A stretch of DNA of 7,821 nt from Clostridia bacterium (GTDB lineage Bacteria; Bacillota_A; Clostridia; Christensenellales; Borkfalkiaceae), in contig JAFWAM010000210.1 in NCBI GenBank assembly GCA_017507595.1, positions 1-7,821 of the forward strand, in the 5' to 3' direction. A model generated the notes under the pieces. That model was not told the origin of the DNA. It searched no databases and saw only the letters and a program-made list of their open reading frames with translations. Shown here in pieces: positions 1 through 6,630 of this stretch (position 1 is its first letter; every line of letters starts with the position of its first letter). A program made the position numbers and the translations under genes.

Positions 1-35
1 CTACTTTTTATTTAATTAAAGCTTTTTTTGGCCGA

Positions 36-569
36 TTAATAATTTTCAGCCTTGATAAGGAAGTATTCCTGCTTATGTAAGCAAACGGGGCAAACCAGGG
101 GTGCCTTTTTGCCGATAACAATGTGGCCGCAGTTTGAGCACTGCCAGATGGTGTCGCCCTCTCTTGAGAAGACAAGACCTTCTTCAACGTTATTTAAAAG
201 CTTACGGTATCTTTCTTCGTGTTCCTTTTCGATTGCGCCGACCATTTTGAACTTCATTGCAATTTCCATAAAGCCTTCTTCTTCAGCTTCCTTTGCCATG
301 CGGTCGTACATATCGGTCCACTCATAGTTTTCGCCTTCAGCAGCAGACTTAAGGTTTTCAGCGGTGGTGCCGATACCGTTAAGGTATTTGAACCAAAGCT
401 TAGCATGCTCCTTTTCGTTGTTGGCGGTTTCTTCAAGGATGGCGGCGATCTGAACGTAACCATCCTTTTTAGCCTGTGACGCAAAGTAGGTGTATTTGTT
501 TCTTGCCTGGCTTTCGCCTGCAAAAGCTTCCATTAAATTCTTTTCGGTTTTTGAACCCTTTAATTCCAT
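36..569 (-). CDS. rbr: Rubrerythrin, non-haem di-iron peroxidase
   Basis: Rubrerythrins are cytoplasmic proteins of anaerobes that reduce hydrogen peroxide to water, taking electrons through a rubredoxin-type iron site. The 177-residue product has the standard length and order. A ferritin-like four-helix domain spans residues 1-130, with GESQAR around E19, an ExxH at E52-H55, E94/E97 in the third helix and a second ExxH at E114-H117. A C-terminal rubredoxin-like domain follows, with CSNC (C144, C147) and CPVC (C160, C163). All expected iron ligands appear to be present, so the enzyme should be functional. The ATG has a GGAGG site (577-581) seven bases upstream. It is a single gene with its own promoter and probable operator (separate entries). 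No convincing hairpin terminator is visible in the 35 bases downstream before the window edge. The family call is very secure. Peroxide repression is inferred from the promoter layout. Confidence 0.97.
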   Translation of the reverse strand: MELKGSKTEKNLMEAFAGESQARNKYTYFASQAKKDGYVQIAAILEETANNEKEHAKLWFKYLNGIGTTAENLKSAAEGENYEWTDMYDRMAKEAEEEGFMEIAMKFKMVGAIEKEHEERYRKLLNNVEEGLVFSREGDTIWQCSNCGHIVIGKKAPLVCPVCLHKQEYFLIKAENY

Positions 570-614
570 AATAAAACCTCCGTATTAATAATTTGCGGCA
601 TATTTTTTGCCCTT

Positions 615-627
615 ATAACAATGTTAT
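615..627. promoter_or_regulatory. Palindromic operator candidate at the rubrerythrin start site
   Basis: This is a perfect 6-1-6 inverted repeat, ATAACA-A-TGTTAT. It overlaps the last bases of the -10 box and covers the predicted transcription start, a typical repressor position. It matches the B. subtilis PerR box TTATAATNATTATAA at about 10 of 14 defined positions. PerR control of rubrerythrin is known in clostridia, so PerR or a relative is a reasonable guess. The regulator is not shown by the sequence. Confidence 0.4.
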
Positions 628-655
628 TATATCCAAAAGAAGTGCCCGTTGTCAA
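626..655 (-). promoter_or_regulatory. Sigma-A-type promoter of rubrerythrin
   Basis: On the minus strand a perfect TTGACA (650-655) is followed after 18 bp by a perfect TATAAT (626-631). Transcription would start near 619 and give a leader of about 50 nt before the ATG at 569. Two consensus hexamers at near-optimal spacing make this one of the clearest promoters in the window. Confidence 0.85.
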
Positions 656-715
656 TAGTTAAAATTAAATTTTTTTGCTTAATTTCTTAAAATTTGTGAT
701 AAAACGAAGAAATTT

Positions 716-1585
716 TCAATTTTCCTCGTCAAGATAATACTTTATGGATTCTTCTATCCAGTACCCGTACCTTGCCGATGTGCAAAATTTTTCCAGGGCC
801 TTAAATTTAAGATACATATCCTTGCCGTCGGCGCAGTCGTGCCATATATCGGCGTAAATATAATCGTAGTCCCCGTTTTTCAAGGTTTTTGCGTACTCAA
901 AAGCGTCAGCCTTTATTATGCGCACCTTTTTTTGCGCCCCTTCAGGGAACTTACAAAGTATGTGCTTTTTAAAAAGAGAAATGACGTTTTCGTCCACGTC
1001 CACCACGGTAACGGATTCAACCTCGTCTTTTGCGGCCGCGTGAAATACGTAATACCCAAGGCCCAGCCCGTAGGTCAATACCTTGCCGCGGGCTTCTTCT
1101 ATATATCTTTTTTGTGAATTTATCTCGTTAGGCAAAAGGGTCATCCACTCTCTGCCGTCGGTAAGCACCGCAGGGTAGCGGTATTCCTCCTCAAAAAAAC
1201 CAATGCGGGGGATAACCCTGCCGTCCTCCTCGTACAAAAAGTCGTCGCGGACAAAGCCCTGATAGGGGGCGCAGGTCTGATAGCACAGCTTGCTTCCGCC
1301 CTCCTCCCGTCCGTCAAAGGCTACCGCCTTATAATAAGGGTCGTTGACGTAATCCTTAACGTCCAGCCTTTTAACCGAGGGGATAAAGTAATCGTTAAAA
1401 AACCCTCTGTCCTTTTCGTAGGCGTCAACCTCAAACAGGGCGGCAAGCAGGTGACAGAAGGCAGTCTTTGCGTCACAGCCCACCTCCTGCACGGCCAAAA
1501 CGTCGGCTTTTTCGATAGATCTTTCAAAAAAGTTGAGATAGTCTGCAAGGATCTTAAGAAATCTCTGATTATTGTCCTTTATCAT
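716..1585 (-). CDS. Spermidine-synthase-like SAM-binding enzyme (class I methyltransferase fold)
   Basis: The C-terminal half of this 289-residue protein is a Rossmann fold of the methyltransferase / spermidine synthase type. KVLTYGLGLGYY (168-179) is the glycine-rich motif I. VTVVDVDEN (192-200) ends the second strand with the acidic ribose-binding residues. IIKADAFEY (223-231) and DYDYIYADIWHD (239-250) complete the pocket. The N-terminal ~150 residues are rich in aromatic residues and I do not recognise them; they may bind the substrate. The substrate is unknown, and true polyamine synthesis is not supported because no decarboxylase neighbour is seen. The start codon overlaps the metallophosphoesterase stop in an ATGA, so it is the last gene of a coupled three-gene operon. 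The SD is weak, which fits coupling. The next feature downstream is the rubrerythrin promoter about 60 bp away, with no clear terminator between. Confidence 0.82.
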   Translation of the reverse strand: MIKDNNQRFLKILADYLNFFERSIEKADVLAVQEVGCDAKTAFCHLLAALFEVDAYEKDRGFFNDYFIPSVKRLDVKDYVNDPYYKAVAFDGREEGGSKLCYQTCAPYQGFVRDDFLYEEDGRVIPRIGFFEEEYRYPAVLTDGREWMTLLPNEINSQKRYIEEARGKVLTYGLGLGYYVFHAAAKDEVESVTVVDVDENVISLFKKHILCKFPEGAQKKVRIIKADAFEYAKTLKNGDYDYIYADIWHDCADGKDMYLKFKALEKFCTSARYGYWIEESIKYYLDEEN

Positions 1586-2280
1586 AGCTTAATTTCCACC
1601 AGCTTGTTTTGTACCAGATCGCAGGAGGTCAGGTAATAGCTTATTCCTTTTTTTACGACCAGCCTGTCGCCCTTGCACTCTTTTCCGTGGAGGTGTCCGT
1701 AAATCACCGCGTCCACCCCGTATTTTTCAAAAAGATCGGTATAAAGGGAATCGTCCCTTTTTACGTTAAACGGTGGGAAGTGCACCATTGCAATCAGCTT
1801 ATCCCCGTCGCGGCGCTCTTTCTCGGCCGCCTTAAGGGCAAGGGTAAGCCTTTCCTTTTCCCTTAAATAAAGCTTTCTGTCCTGCTCCGTAAAGTCAGCG
1901 GAGCCTTCAACCGTCCAGCCGCGGCTTCCGCAAACTATTACCTCCCCAAGCCTTACGCAGTCGTTTTGCAGGGCGTAAAATTTCGGTGGCAGGCTTTCCC
2001 GTATTTTGGTAAGGCTCTTCCACCAGTAATCGTGATTGCCGCGGATAATGACCTTGTGTCCGGGCAGGTCCTCAATGGTCTTAAGGTCAGTAAGGGCGTC
2101 CTCAAGCTGCATTGCCCAGCTGATGTCGCCGCCGATAAGAACAACGTCGTCCTCACCGACCTTTTCCAGCCAGTCGGCCCGTATTTTTTCCATATAATCG
2201 GTCCAGCCCGTGCCAAAAATGTCCATTGGCTTTGGTGCCGTCGTCGATAAATGTAAGTCGCTTATAGCAAAAAATTTCAC
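1582..2280 (-). CDS. Calcineurin-like metallophosphoesterase (YmdB/YaeI-unrelated small type)
   Basis: This 232-residue protein contains the full set of metallophosphoesterase motifs in order: SDLHL (7-11), GGDISW (50-55), GNHDYWW (81-87), a lone histidine in VHFPPF (166-171) and YGHLHG (194-199). These provide the two-metal site that cleaves phosphomono- or diesters. I cannot assign the substrate. No signal peptide or membrane segment is visible, so it should be cytoplasmic. Translation starts at a GTG that shares bases with the TGA of the phosphatase gene upstream (GTGA). A good AGGAGGAG site at 2285-2292 lies inside the end of that gene. The C-terminus overlaps the start of the SAM-binding protein in the same way, so the three products are probably made together. 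Confidence 0.93.
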   Translation of the reverse strand: MKFFAISDLHLSTTAPKPMDIFGTGWTDYMEKIRADWLEKVGEDDVVLIGGDISWAMQLEDALTDLKTIEDLPGHKVIIRGNHDYWWKSLTKIRESLPPKFYALQNDCVRLGEVIVCGSRGWTVEGSADFTEQDRKLYLREKERLTLALKAAEKERRDGDKLIAMVHFPPFNVKRDDSLYTDLFEKYGVDAVIYGHLHGKECKGDRLVVKKGISYYLTSCDLVQNKLVEIKL

Positions 2281-2750
2281 CTTGCTCCTCCTGCCTGCGG
2301 GTCATTTGCCTGTAAGTATCTCAAAAACCCCTCAAGCCCCTTCGTCACGTCCTGCAGGGTCTTGTCAAAATCCCTCGTGTACCACGGGTCGTCAATATCC
2401 CCGGGGCTGTCGGTAAAGTCCAAAAGCCTTGATACCTTATAATGGTTGCTTGGGTCGATAATTTTTTTAATGGCGCGGACGTTAGACTGCTCCATGCCGA
2501 TAATATAGTCAAACCGGTCCCCGTCTGTCCGGCACATTTTTTCCGCCCGCTTGTGGCTGTAATCGATCTTGCGCCTGTCAAGGATCCTTGCCGTCATATA
2601 ATACACGGGTGCGCCCACCTCCTCGTCGGAGGTAGCCTTCGATTCGATCTCCGCCTTGATATTTCTTTTTTCAAAAAGCTCCTTTGCCAGAAACTCCGCC
2701 ATGGGGGAGCGGCAAATGTTGCCGTAACATACAAACAATATTTTTAACAT
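2277..2750 (-). CDS. Low-molecular-weight protein tyrosine phosphatase
   Basis: The 157-residue length and layout are those of the LMW-PTP family. The phosphate loop CYGNICRS (8-15) supplies nucleophile C8 and R14, and DPWY (121-124) carries the general acid D121. The family removes phosphate from protein tyrosines, or from arginines in the YwlE subgroup. The residue matching YwlE Thr11, a known determinant of phospho-arginine use, is Ile here (I12), as in tyrosine-specific enzymes. I therefore infer tyrosine specificity. No tyrosine kinase gene is seen in the window. It is the first gene of the operon with the metallophosphoesterase and the SAM-binding protein, downstream of its own promoter. 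No strong SD precedes the ATG (only AAAGG about 17 nt away), so its translation may be modest. The gene symbol is left empty because ptp/ywlE naming would over-claim. Confidence 0.94.
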   Translation of the reverse strand: MLKILFVCYGNICRSPMAEFLAKELFEKRNIKAEIESKATSDEEVGAPVYYMTARILDRRKIDYSHKRAEKMCRTDGDRFDYIIGMEQSNVRAIKKIIDPSNHYKVSRLLDFTDSPGDIDDPWYTRDFDKTLQDVTKGLEGFLRYLQANDPQAGGAR

Positions 2751-2770
2751 AGTATTAACCGTCGGCCTTT

Positions 2771-2799
2771 ATTTTATCATAAAAATAAAAATATCACAA
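2771..2799 (-). promoter_or_regulatory. Promoter of the phosphatase-phosphoesterase-SAM enzyme operon
   Basis: On the minus strand TTGTGA (2794-2799) and TAAAAT (2771-2776) are separated by exactly 17 bp, matching 4/6 and 5/6 of the consensus. The start would be near 2764, about 14 nt before the ATG at 2750. No terminator is seen between the DUF2726 gene and this promoter, so read-through from upstream is also possible. Confidence 0.55.
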
Positions 2800-2849
2800 C
2801 CTTAATCGTTTATTCCCGCCGATTTTATTTTTTCCTTGAGCAAAAAACC

Positions 2850-3335
2850 TTACCTAAGCCAGCGTGAAAGGGTCCTTTTTATTTCCTCGCGACGGATGCC
2901 GTCCCTCGTCCAGAAGGTAACAAGTGGCAGTCCTGCCCGCCTTGCGATAAGCCCCACCCTTTTGTCCCTTTCTTGCCTGTCGGGGCGAAGATGGGTGCCG
3001 TCGTTTATCTCAATTAAAAGTATGGGCTTAAAGTCCCCGTCAAACACGCCGAAGTCAACGTTCCTGAAAAGCTCCGTCCGATACCCCGGGTCCTCCTTTT
3101 CTATTACCGAGGCAAGGTTTATCTGGGGCAGGATAATATACCTGTCCCCGTAAAGGTCCTCAAGCACCTTATAATATTCAATTTCCGTGGCTGATAGAAG
3201 CCTGTCCTTTTTACGGTAGTGTCCTACGCCGCGCTGACGCCTTCCCAAAAAATAAATGAGAAGCACCAGTATTATCACGGCGCAGATAACCCCTATGGGC
3301 AAATAATATTCCGTTGGGATAATAGGGCTGTTCAT
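2850..3335 (-). CDS. Membrane-anchored DUF2726 protein (restriction-endonuclease-like fold)
   Basis: The 161-residue protein begins with one hydrophobic helix (residues about 11-30), followed by the basic stretch GRRQRG, suggesting an N-out/C-in anchor. The remainder reads as DUF2726. There is a helix with E51 (SATEIEYYKVL), a strand ending RNVDFGVF with D94, then LLIEINDGTHL with E109 and N111, and a late RPDRQERDKR stretch before AGLPLVTF. The D94 - E109-x-N111 pattern is a PD-(D/E)XK nuclease core in which Asn takes the usual Lys place. Nuclease activity is inferred from the fold only. No helicase, topoisomerase or methylase partner is adjacent. There is no SD before the ATG, and the promoter suggests a leaderless message. 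The next in-frame start (TTG at codon 12) would cut the membrane helix and has no SD either. Confidence 0.8.
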   Translation of the reverse strand: MNSPIIPTEYYLPIGVICAVIILVLLIYFLGRRQRGVGHYRKKDRLLSATEIEYYKVLEDLYGDRYIILPQINLASVIEKEDPGYRTELFRNVDFGVFDGDFKPILLIEINDGTHLRPDRQERDKRVGLIARRAGLPLVTFWTRDGIRREEIKRTLSRWLR

Positions 3336-3341
3336 AAGATA

Positions 3342-3370
3342 ATTTTACCACGCAAAGTGCTTTTTATCAA
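3342..3370 (-). promoter_or_regulatory. Promoter giving a leaderless DUF2726 mRNA
   Basis: On the minus strand TTGATA (3365-3370) and TAAAAT (3342-3347), each 5/6 to consensus, are spaced by 17 bp. Only six bases (TATCTT) lie between the -10 box and the ATG, so the usual start site falls on the A of the initiation codon. This agrees with the missing SD. Confidence 0.6.
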
Positions 3371-3514
3371 GCGTTCAAGGGGGTCTTTTACCTCCCCGCC
3401 AAAATAATTTCAAATATCCGCGAAATCCATAAAAAGTCCAAAAAGTACATAGCCCTTTCGGGCGGCGGCAGTATGGTGACAAAATGCCGTAAGTCAGTCT
3501 ATAATCGCGTTTAA

Positions 3515-3569
3515 GCCAAAAACCGTATGGATTTTTTGGCAAAAGCATATACGATACGGATATTTTGCC
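3515..3569. repeat. Two interlocking inverted repeats in the divergent intergenic region
   Basis: GCCAAAAA (3515-3522) pairs with TTTTTGGC (3533-3540). GGCAAAA (3538-3544) pairs with TTTTGCC (3563-3569). The hairpins share the GGC at 3538-3540, so they cannot both form fully. The two halves also resemble each other as direct repeats (GGATTTTTTGGC versus GGATATTTTGCC). The role is unknown: regulatory sites or a decayed terminator are both possible. No gene is supported between 3336 and 3753; the rest of this 418-bp stretch holds the two promoters, the A-tracts and a small 5'-leader hairpin (GGGTGC with GCGCCC, 3707-3721). Confidence 0.5.
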
Positions 3570-3572
3570 CTT

Positions 3573-3661
3573 AAAAAATCGATTGACAAAAAACCTGGTG
3601 AAAAAAAGTTGCAAAAAATGGGGCAAAAGGCAAAAAAAATTATTTAAAACTATTGAAAAAA
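3573..3661. other. A-tract array (probable bent DNA) upstream of the large surface gene
   Basis: Eight A-tracts of 4-8 bases, at 3573-3578, 3588-3593, 3601-3607, 3613-3618, 3625-3628, 3632-3639, 3646-3649 and 3656-3661, have centres 9 to 15 bp apart, mostly 11-12. A-tracts near helical spacing bend DNA, and A-rich DNA above the -35 can act as an UP element. The array runs directly into the TTGAAA -35 box. Confidence 0.55.
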
Positions 3662-3681
3662 CAAATTAAGTATGTTATTAT
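3653..3681 (+). promoter_or_regulatory. Extended -10 promoter of the large repeat protein
   Basis: TTGAAA (3653-3658), 17 bp, then TATTAT (3676-3681) preceded by TG-n (3673-3675), an extended -10. The start would be near 3688, giving a leader of about 65 nt. A second frame-shifted TATAAT (3679-3684) overlaps but sits 20 bp from the -35. Confidence 0.65.
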
Positions 3682-3689
3682 AATTATAA
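3675..3689. promoter_or_regulatory. PerR/Fur-box-like palindrome over the start site
   Basis: TTATTATAATTATAA matches the B. subtilis PerR box TTATAATNATTATAA at 13 of 14 defined positions. It is flanked by G and C, which extend the palindrome to 17 bp. It overlaps the -10 box and the predicted +1, where a repressor would block transcription. AT-rich promoter DNA can produce such matches by chance, so the regulator is only suggested. Confidence 0.35.
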
Positions 3690-3753
3690 CAAAAAATATT
3701 CCGTACGGGTGCGGTGCGCCCCTGCGGCAAATAAATGTAAAGGAGTGCAAGTA

Positions 3754-6546
3754 GTGAACATGAAAATTAAAAGGGCACTTGTTGCCATGTTCATTATTGC
3801 GGCTATGCTGGTGGGTATGGTCGGTGCAATCAGCCCGACGGTCGCTCACGCAGAAGAGCCCAGTAACGAAGTTACCCAATACTTTAGCGATCACTATAAA
3901 GACGTTGAAAGGGCAATCGACCCCGATCACGTTTATTTTGGAAAGTTAAAGGCCGCAAACGATCTTGACGGTATGAAAAAGATCGTTGCCGTTGTGACCA
4001 ACTACAATAAGTTAGTTGACCAGAACAGCGCTTTTGCCGGCGGCAGTCACAAGGATAAAGCCTACGCAGCCGAAAATATCGTTGACCACAATAACGAGAT
4101 GGCGGCCTTAAAGGCAGCCCTTCAGCTTACCGAGGCAAATTATCAGACCTACGACGACGCAGGCGATATGACGGCCCTTCTTGCTTTAACCAAGTTAAAG
4201 CTTGACAAGATCGAGGCCGAGACGGAGCTTTTAAAGGCTTACGCAGACCTCACCGCAGTTAACGACAAAAACCCCGGCGCAACACCTTCAATGCTCGTTG
4301 GCGTATACGACGTTAGTGCAGACGCGTCCCAGGCTTACGGCCTTGCCGCTTTAACAAAAGCACTTGACGACGGCAAGACGGCAATCGGCGCAGCCATCGA
4401 CGGCGCAGGCGCAAAAGAAGCCCTCACCGCAGGCGTTAAGGCAATGAAAAAGGTCTATAAAAACCGCTTTGAGGTTATTTACGCCGCTTATGAAGAGGTT
4501 GTTTTAAGCGAAAGGGATCCCGCCGTTATCGTTGACGAAAACAAGAACGTTTTACTTGCCGATTACGAAGGCTCCAGGCAGTACGTTGAAACGTTCTGGG
4601 CAGGCACCGTACAAGAAGTAAAGGCCGAATACGAAGCAGAGTATGCAAACCTTACCAACTACTTTGAAACCCATTACGAGGAAGACGGCACCAAGCCCAG
4701 CACCAACGTATCAATGGTAACCAAGGGTGGCATCACCGTTACTGCCTACAAGGCAAGCGATTACAAAAACGGTGTCATGACGCCGGTTACCGTATTCCCC
4801 AAAAACGCATCCTTCCAGATCGACGCTTACGCAGGCACCTTATCCGCCCACGCTAAAAACGCAAGCGAAGCAATAAACGCAATCAATAAAGAGCTTTCTG
4901 CAAGCTATTTCGTAAAGATCGGTCTTTACAACCGTTCCACCCCCTTCAACTTTGAAAGGGCAAACGAAAAGACCGAGGGCGGCGTTATCTACGTCGTAAC
5001 CATCGACCTTGATCAGTATTACGCAAATTACGTTGACGGCGGCAAGGGCCTGGTTGGCGGACTTATTGCAGATTACGTAGGTGGCGTTTGGGGCAGCCGT
5101 AACGAAAAGGCCGCTATCGAAGCCGCTCAGGAAATTTTATCTCAGAATAAAGGCGAAAAGGATTCCCTTTGCTATACATATAGCGACGGAATGGTTGAGC
5201 CATTAAATTATACTTACACCGGAGGCGTTTTGATGTTCGAAACTACAGCATTAGGCAACTTTGCAGTTGCTGGCACCAACAACAGCAGCATATTTGCCGA
5301 TCCTCTTTTCTGGCTCATCGCAGTTGCTGCATTAATCCTTGTTATTATCATTATCAAGCTTATCCTTAAGTACGCAACTTACTCAGTTAAGTTCAACTCA
5401 AACGGTGGCACACCTGTCGGAAGGGTACGCGCAAGAAAGGGTCAGTATTTCGTTATGCCTGAAAACCCAACCAGAGAAGGCTACGTATTTGCCGGTTGGT
5501 ATGAAGACGTCGATCTTACCCGTCGCTTTATTGCAACCTCTATCAAGAGGAGAAGGGGCCTCGTTGCCTATGCTAAGTGGAACTTAGACATTACCCCCGA
5601 AAGACTTAACAACTACTACGACACCTTAAGGAACCTCCTCGCTAAGAACGGCGCACTCCCCGCTGACTGCGCGATTGAAGAAGGCAAGACCAAGACCTTC
5701 GCAATCTTAACCAAGGAAGAAAAATCCCTCAACCTTTACCTCGCTTTAGAGCCTCAGCAGCTCCTTGCTGAAGGTTACGAGGTAGCCAACGTTGCCGCAA
5801 GCGAAGGCTATGCAGAAACACCTGCTCTCTTCGCCGTCAAGACAAGAAGCGACTACGTTGTTGCACAAAAGCTCGTTCAAAGACTTATCACCACCTTCTC
5901 ACTCCAGGCTACAGAGGCTGCTCCTGCTGAAGCAGGCGAGGTTAAGTACGTTCTCGCAATCAGCGCTGCCGCCGCAGAAGAAGCTGTTGAAGAAGCTGTT
6001 GAAGAAGTTGTCGAAGAAGCTCCTGTTGAAGAAGAAGCTCCTGCTGAAGAAGAAGCTCCCGCTGAAGAAGAAGCTCCTGCTGAAGAAGAAGCTCCTGCTG
6101 AAGAAGAAGCTCCTGCTGAAGAAGAAGCTCCTGTTGAAGAAGAAGCTCCCGTTGAAGAAGAAGCCGCTCCCGAAGTTACCGACGAACAGCTTATCGACTA
6201 CTACAAGAAGATCCGCGCCGCAGCAAGTGGTTACGCTTTATACGAAGCAAACGACAAGGCTGAAGACGGCAAGATGCTCATCAAGCTTTACAAACGTGAC
6301 GACGCCGTATACTGCTACATGGCACTCCCCGCAGACGCTTACGGTTTAGACGTTGCCGACGGCTTAGGCTTTGCTGATACCCCCGCAGTTGCAAAGGTTA
6401 CCTGTGACGAGGAATTAGAAAAGGTTCTCCAGCTCATCGACGTAATGATGACCGAGCACGGCCTTGAAAAGAGCGATGAAGAAGTCGAAGAAAGACCTTA
6501 CGAAGGCAAGGGCTTCGGCTACAGGATCCACTACATCAAAGACTGA
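3754..6546 (+). CDS. Large membrane-anchored protein with InlB-type repeat and acidic repeat linker
   Basis: I chose the GTG at 3754 because AAAGGAG (3739-3745) lies eight bases upstream. The upstream in-frame GTG at 3709 has no SD. The 930-residue product starts with a signal peptide (basic MKIKR, hydrophobic core, AHA at 31-33 then EE). Residues 34-518 form a helical region rich in Ala, Lys, Asp and Tyr, then a beta-rich part ending in an FETTALGNFAVAG strand. One transmembrane helix covers about 519-540. Residues 543-610 are an InlB/Listeria-Bacteroides repeat (FNSNGG, PTREGYVFAGWYED, AYAKWN). Two related domains follow (about 613-719 and 808-930), joined by an acidic APAEEE linker (about 742-804). 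Topology rules put everything after residue 540 in the cytoplasm, which is odd for an InlB repeat. No LPXTG motif is visible. Function is unknown; a cell-surface or envelope role is inferred. A terminator ends the unit. Confidence 0.9.
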   Translation: MNMKIKRALVAMFIIAAMLVGMVGAISPTVAHAEEPSNEVTQYFSDHYKDVERAIDPDHVYFGKLKAANDLDGMKKIVAVVTNYNKLVDQNSAFAGGSHKDKAYAAENIVDHNNEMAALKAALQLTEANYQTYDDAGDMTALLALTKLKLDKIEAETELLKAYADLTAVNDKNPGATPSMLVGVYDVSADASQAYGLAALTKALDDGKTAIGAAIDGAGAKEALTAGVKAMKKVYKNRFEVIYAAYEEVVLSERDPAVIVDENKNVLLADYEGSRQYVETFWAGTVQEVKAEYEAEYANLTNYFETHYEEDGTKPSTNVSMVTKGGITVTAYKASDYKNGVMTPVTVFPKNASFQIDAYAGTLSAHAKNASEAINAINKELSASYFVKIGLYNRSTPFNFERANEKTEGGVIYVVTIDLDQYYANYVDGGKGLVGGLIADYVGGVWGSRNEKAAIEAAQEILSQNKGEKDSLCYTYSDGMVEPLNYTYTGGVLMFETTALGNFAVAGTNNSSIFADPLFWLIAVAALILVIIIIKLILKYATYSVKFNSNGGTPVGRVRARKGQYFVMPENPTREGYVFAGWYEDVDLTRRFIATSIKRRRGLVAYAKWNLDITPERLNNYYDTLRNLLAKNGALPADCAIEEGKTKTFAILTKEEKSLNLYLALEPQQLLAEGYEVANVAASEGYAETPALFAVKTRSDYVVAQKLVQRLITTFSLQATEAAPAEAGEVKYVLAISAAAAEEAVEEAVEEVVEEAPVEEEAPAEEEAPAEEEAPAEEEAPAEEEAPAEEEAPVEEEAPVEEEAAPEVTDEQLIDYYKKIRAAASGYALYEANDKAEDGKMLIKLYKRDDAVYCYMALPADAYGLDVADGLGFADTPAVAKVTCDEELEKVLQLIDVMMTEHGLEKSDEEVEERPYEGKGFGYRIHYIKD
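6019..6162 (+). repeat. Eight tandem 18-bp units encoding APAEEE / APVEEE
   Basis: The unit GCTCCTGCTGAAGAAGAA is repeated eight times head to tail. The only changes are third-position CCT/CCC and GCT/GTT switching Ala to Val in units 1, 7 and 8. Unit length is a multiple of three, so gain or loss of copies by slippage keeps the reading frame and only changes linker length. Less regular EEAVEE and EEVVEE units precede it from about 5977. The linker should be extended, flexible and strongly negative. Confidence 0.95.
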
Positions 6547-6577
6547 TCTTTCCTGAAGATTAAATCTTACTGAAAAT

Positions 6578-6617
6578 CGGCTGTCCTCGGATCTCCTTGG
6601 ACAGCCGTTTATTTATT
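6578..6617 (+). terminator. Rho-independent terminator of the large repeat protein
   Basis: CGGCTGTCC (6578-6586) and GGACAGCCG (6599-6607) form a perfect 9-bp stem with a 12-nt loop. It is followed by TTTATTTATT. It lies 32 bp after the stop codon and separates the gene from the small FTR-like gene. Confidence 0.9.
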
Positions 6618-6630
6618 CTTGCTTTTTGGA

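Noticed and set aside
681..714. An 8-bp AT-only inverted repeat (AATTTCTT / AAGAAATT) after the SAM enzyme gene
   Set aside because: The stem has only two GC pairs and an 18-nt loop, and in the direction of the operon it is followed by A rather than U, so it is not a convincing terminator.
716..1585. True spermidine synthase assignment
   Set aside because: Only the SAM-fold motifs are visible, the N-terminal half does not match spermidine synthase, and no polyamine pathway gene is adjacent.
2850..3335. A defence or restriction system around the DUF2726 nuclease-like protein
   Set aside because: There is no methylase, helicase, ATPase or toxin partner nearby. The neighbours are housekeeping-type enzymes.
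3583..3588. A perfect TTGACA in the intergenic region
   Set aside because: No -10 box lies 16-18 bp downstream. The TTGAAA with extended -10 further on is better placed.
3375..3626. An 83-residue minus-strand frame in the divergent intergenic region
   Set aside because: It has no SD and a composition rich in Phe, Tyr, Gly and Arg unlike its neighbours. It overlaps the A-tracts and inverted repeats and lies across the DUF2726 promoter.
5792..6349. A 185-residue plus-strand frame inside the large gene
   Set aside because: It is the shifted reading of the acidic repeats, giving a monotonous Lys-Leu-Pro chain. The in-frame long gene with signal peptide and SD explains the DNA.
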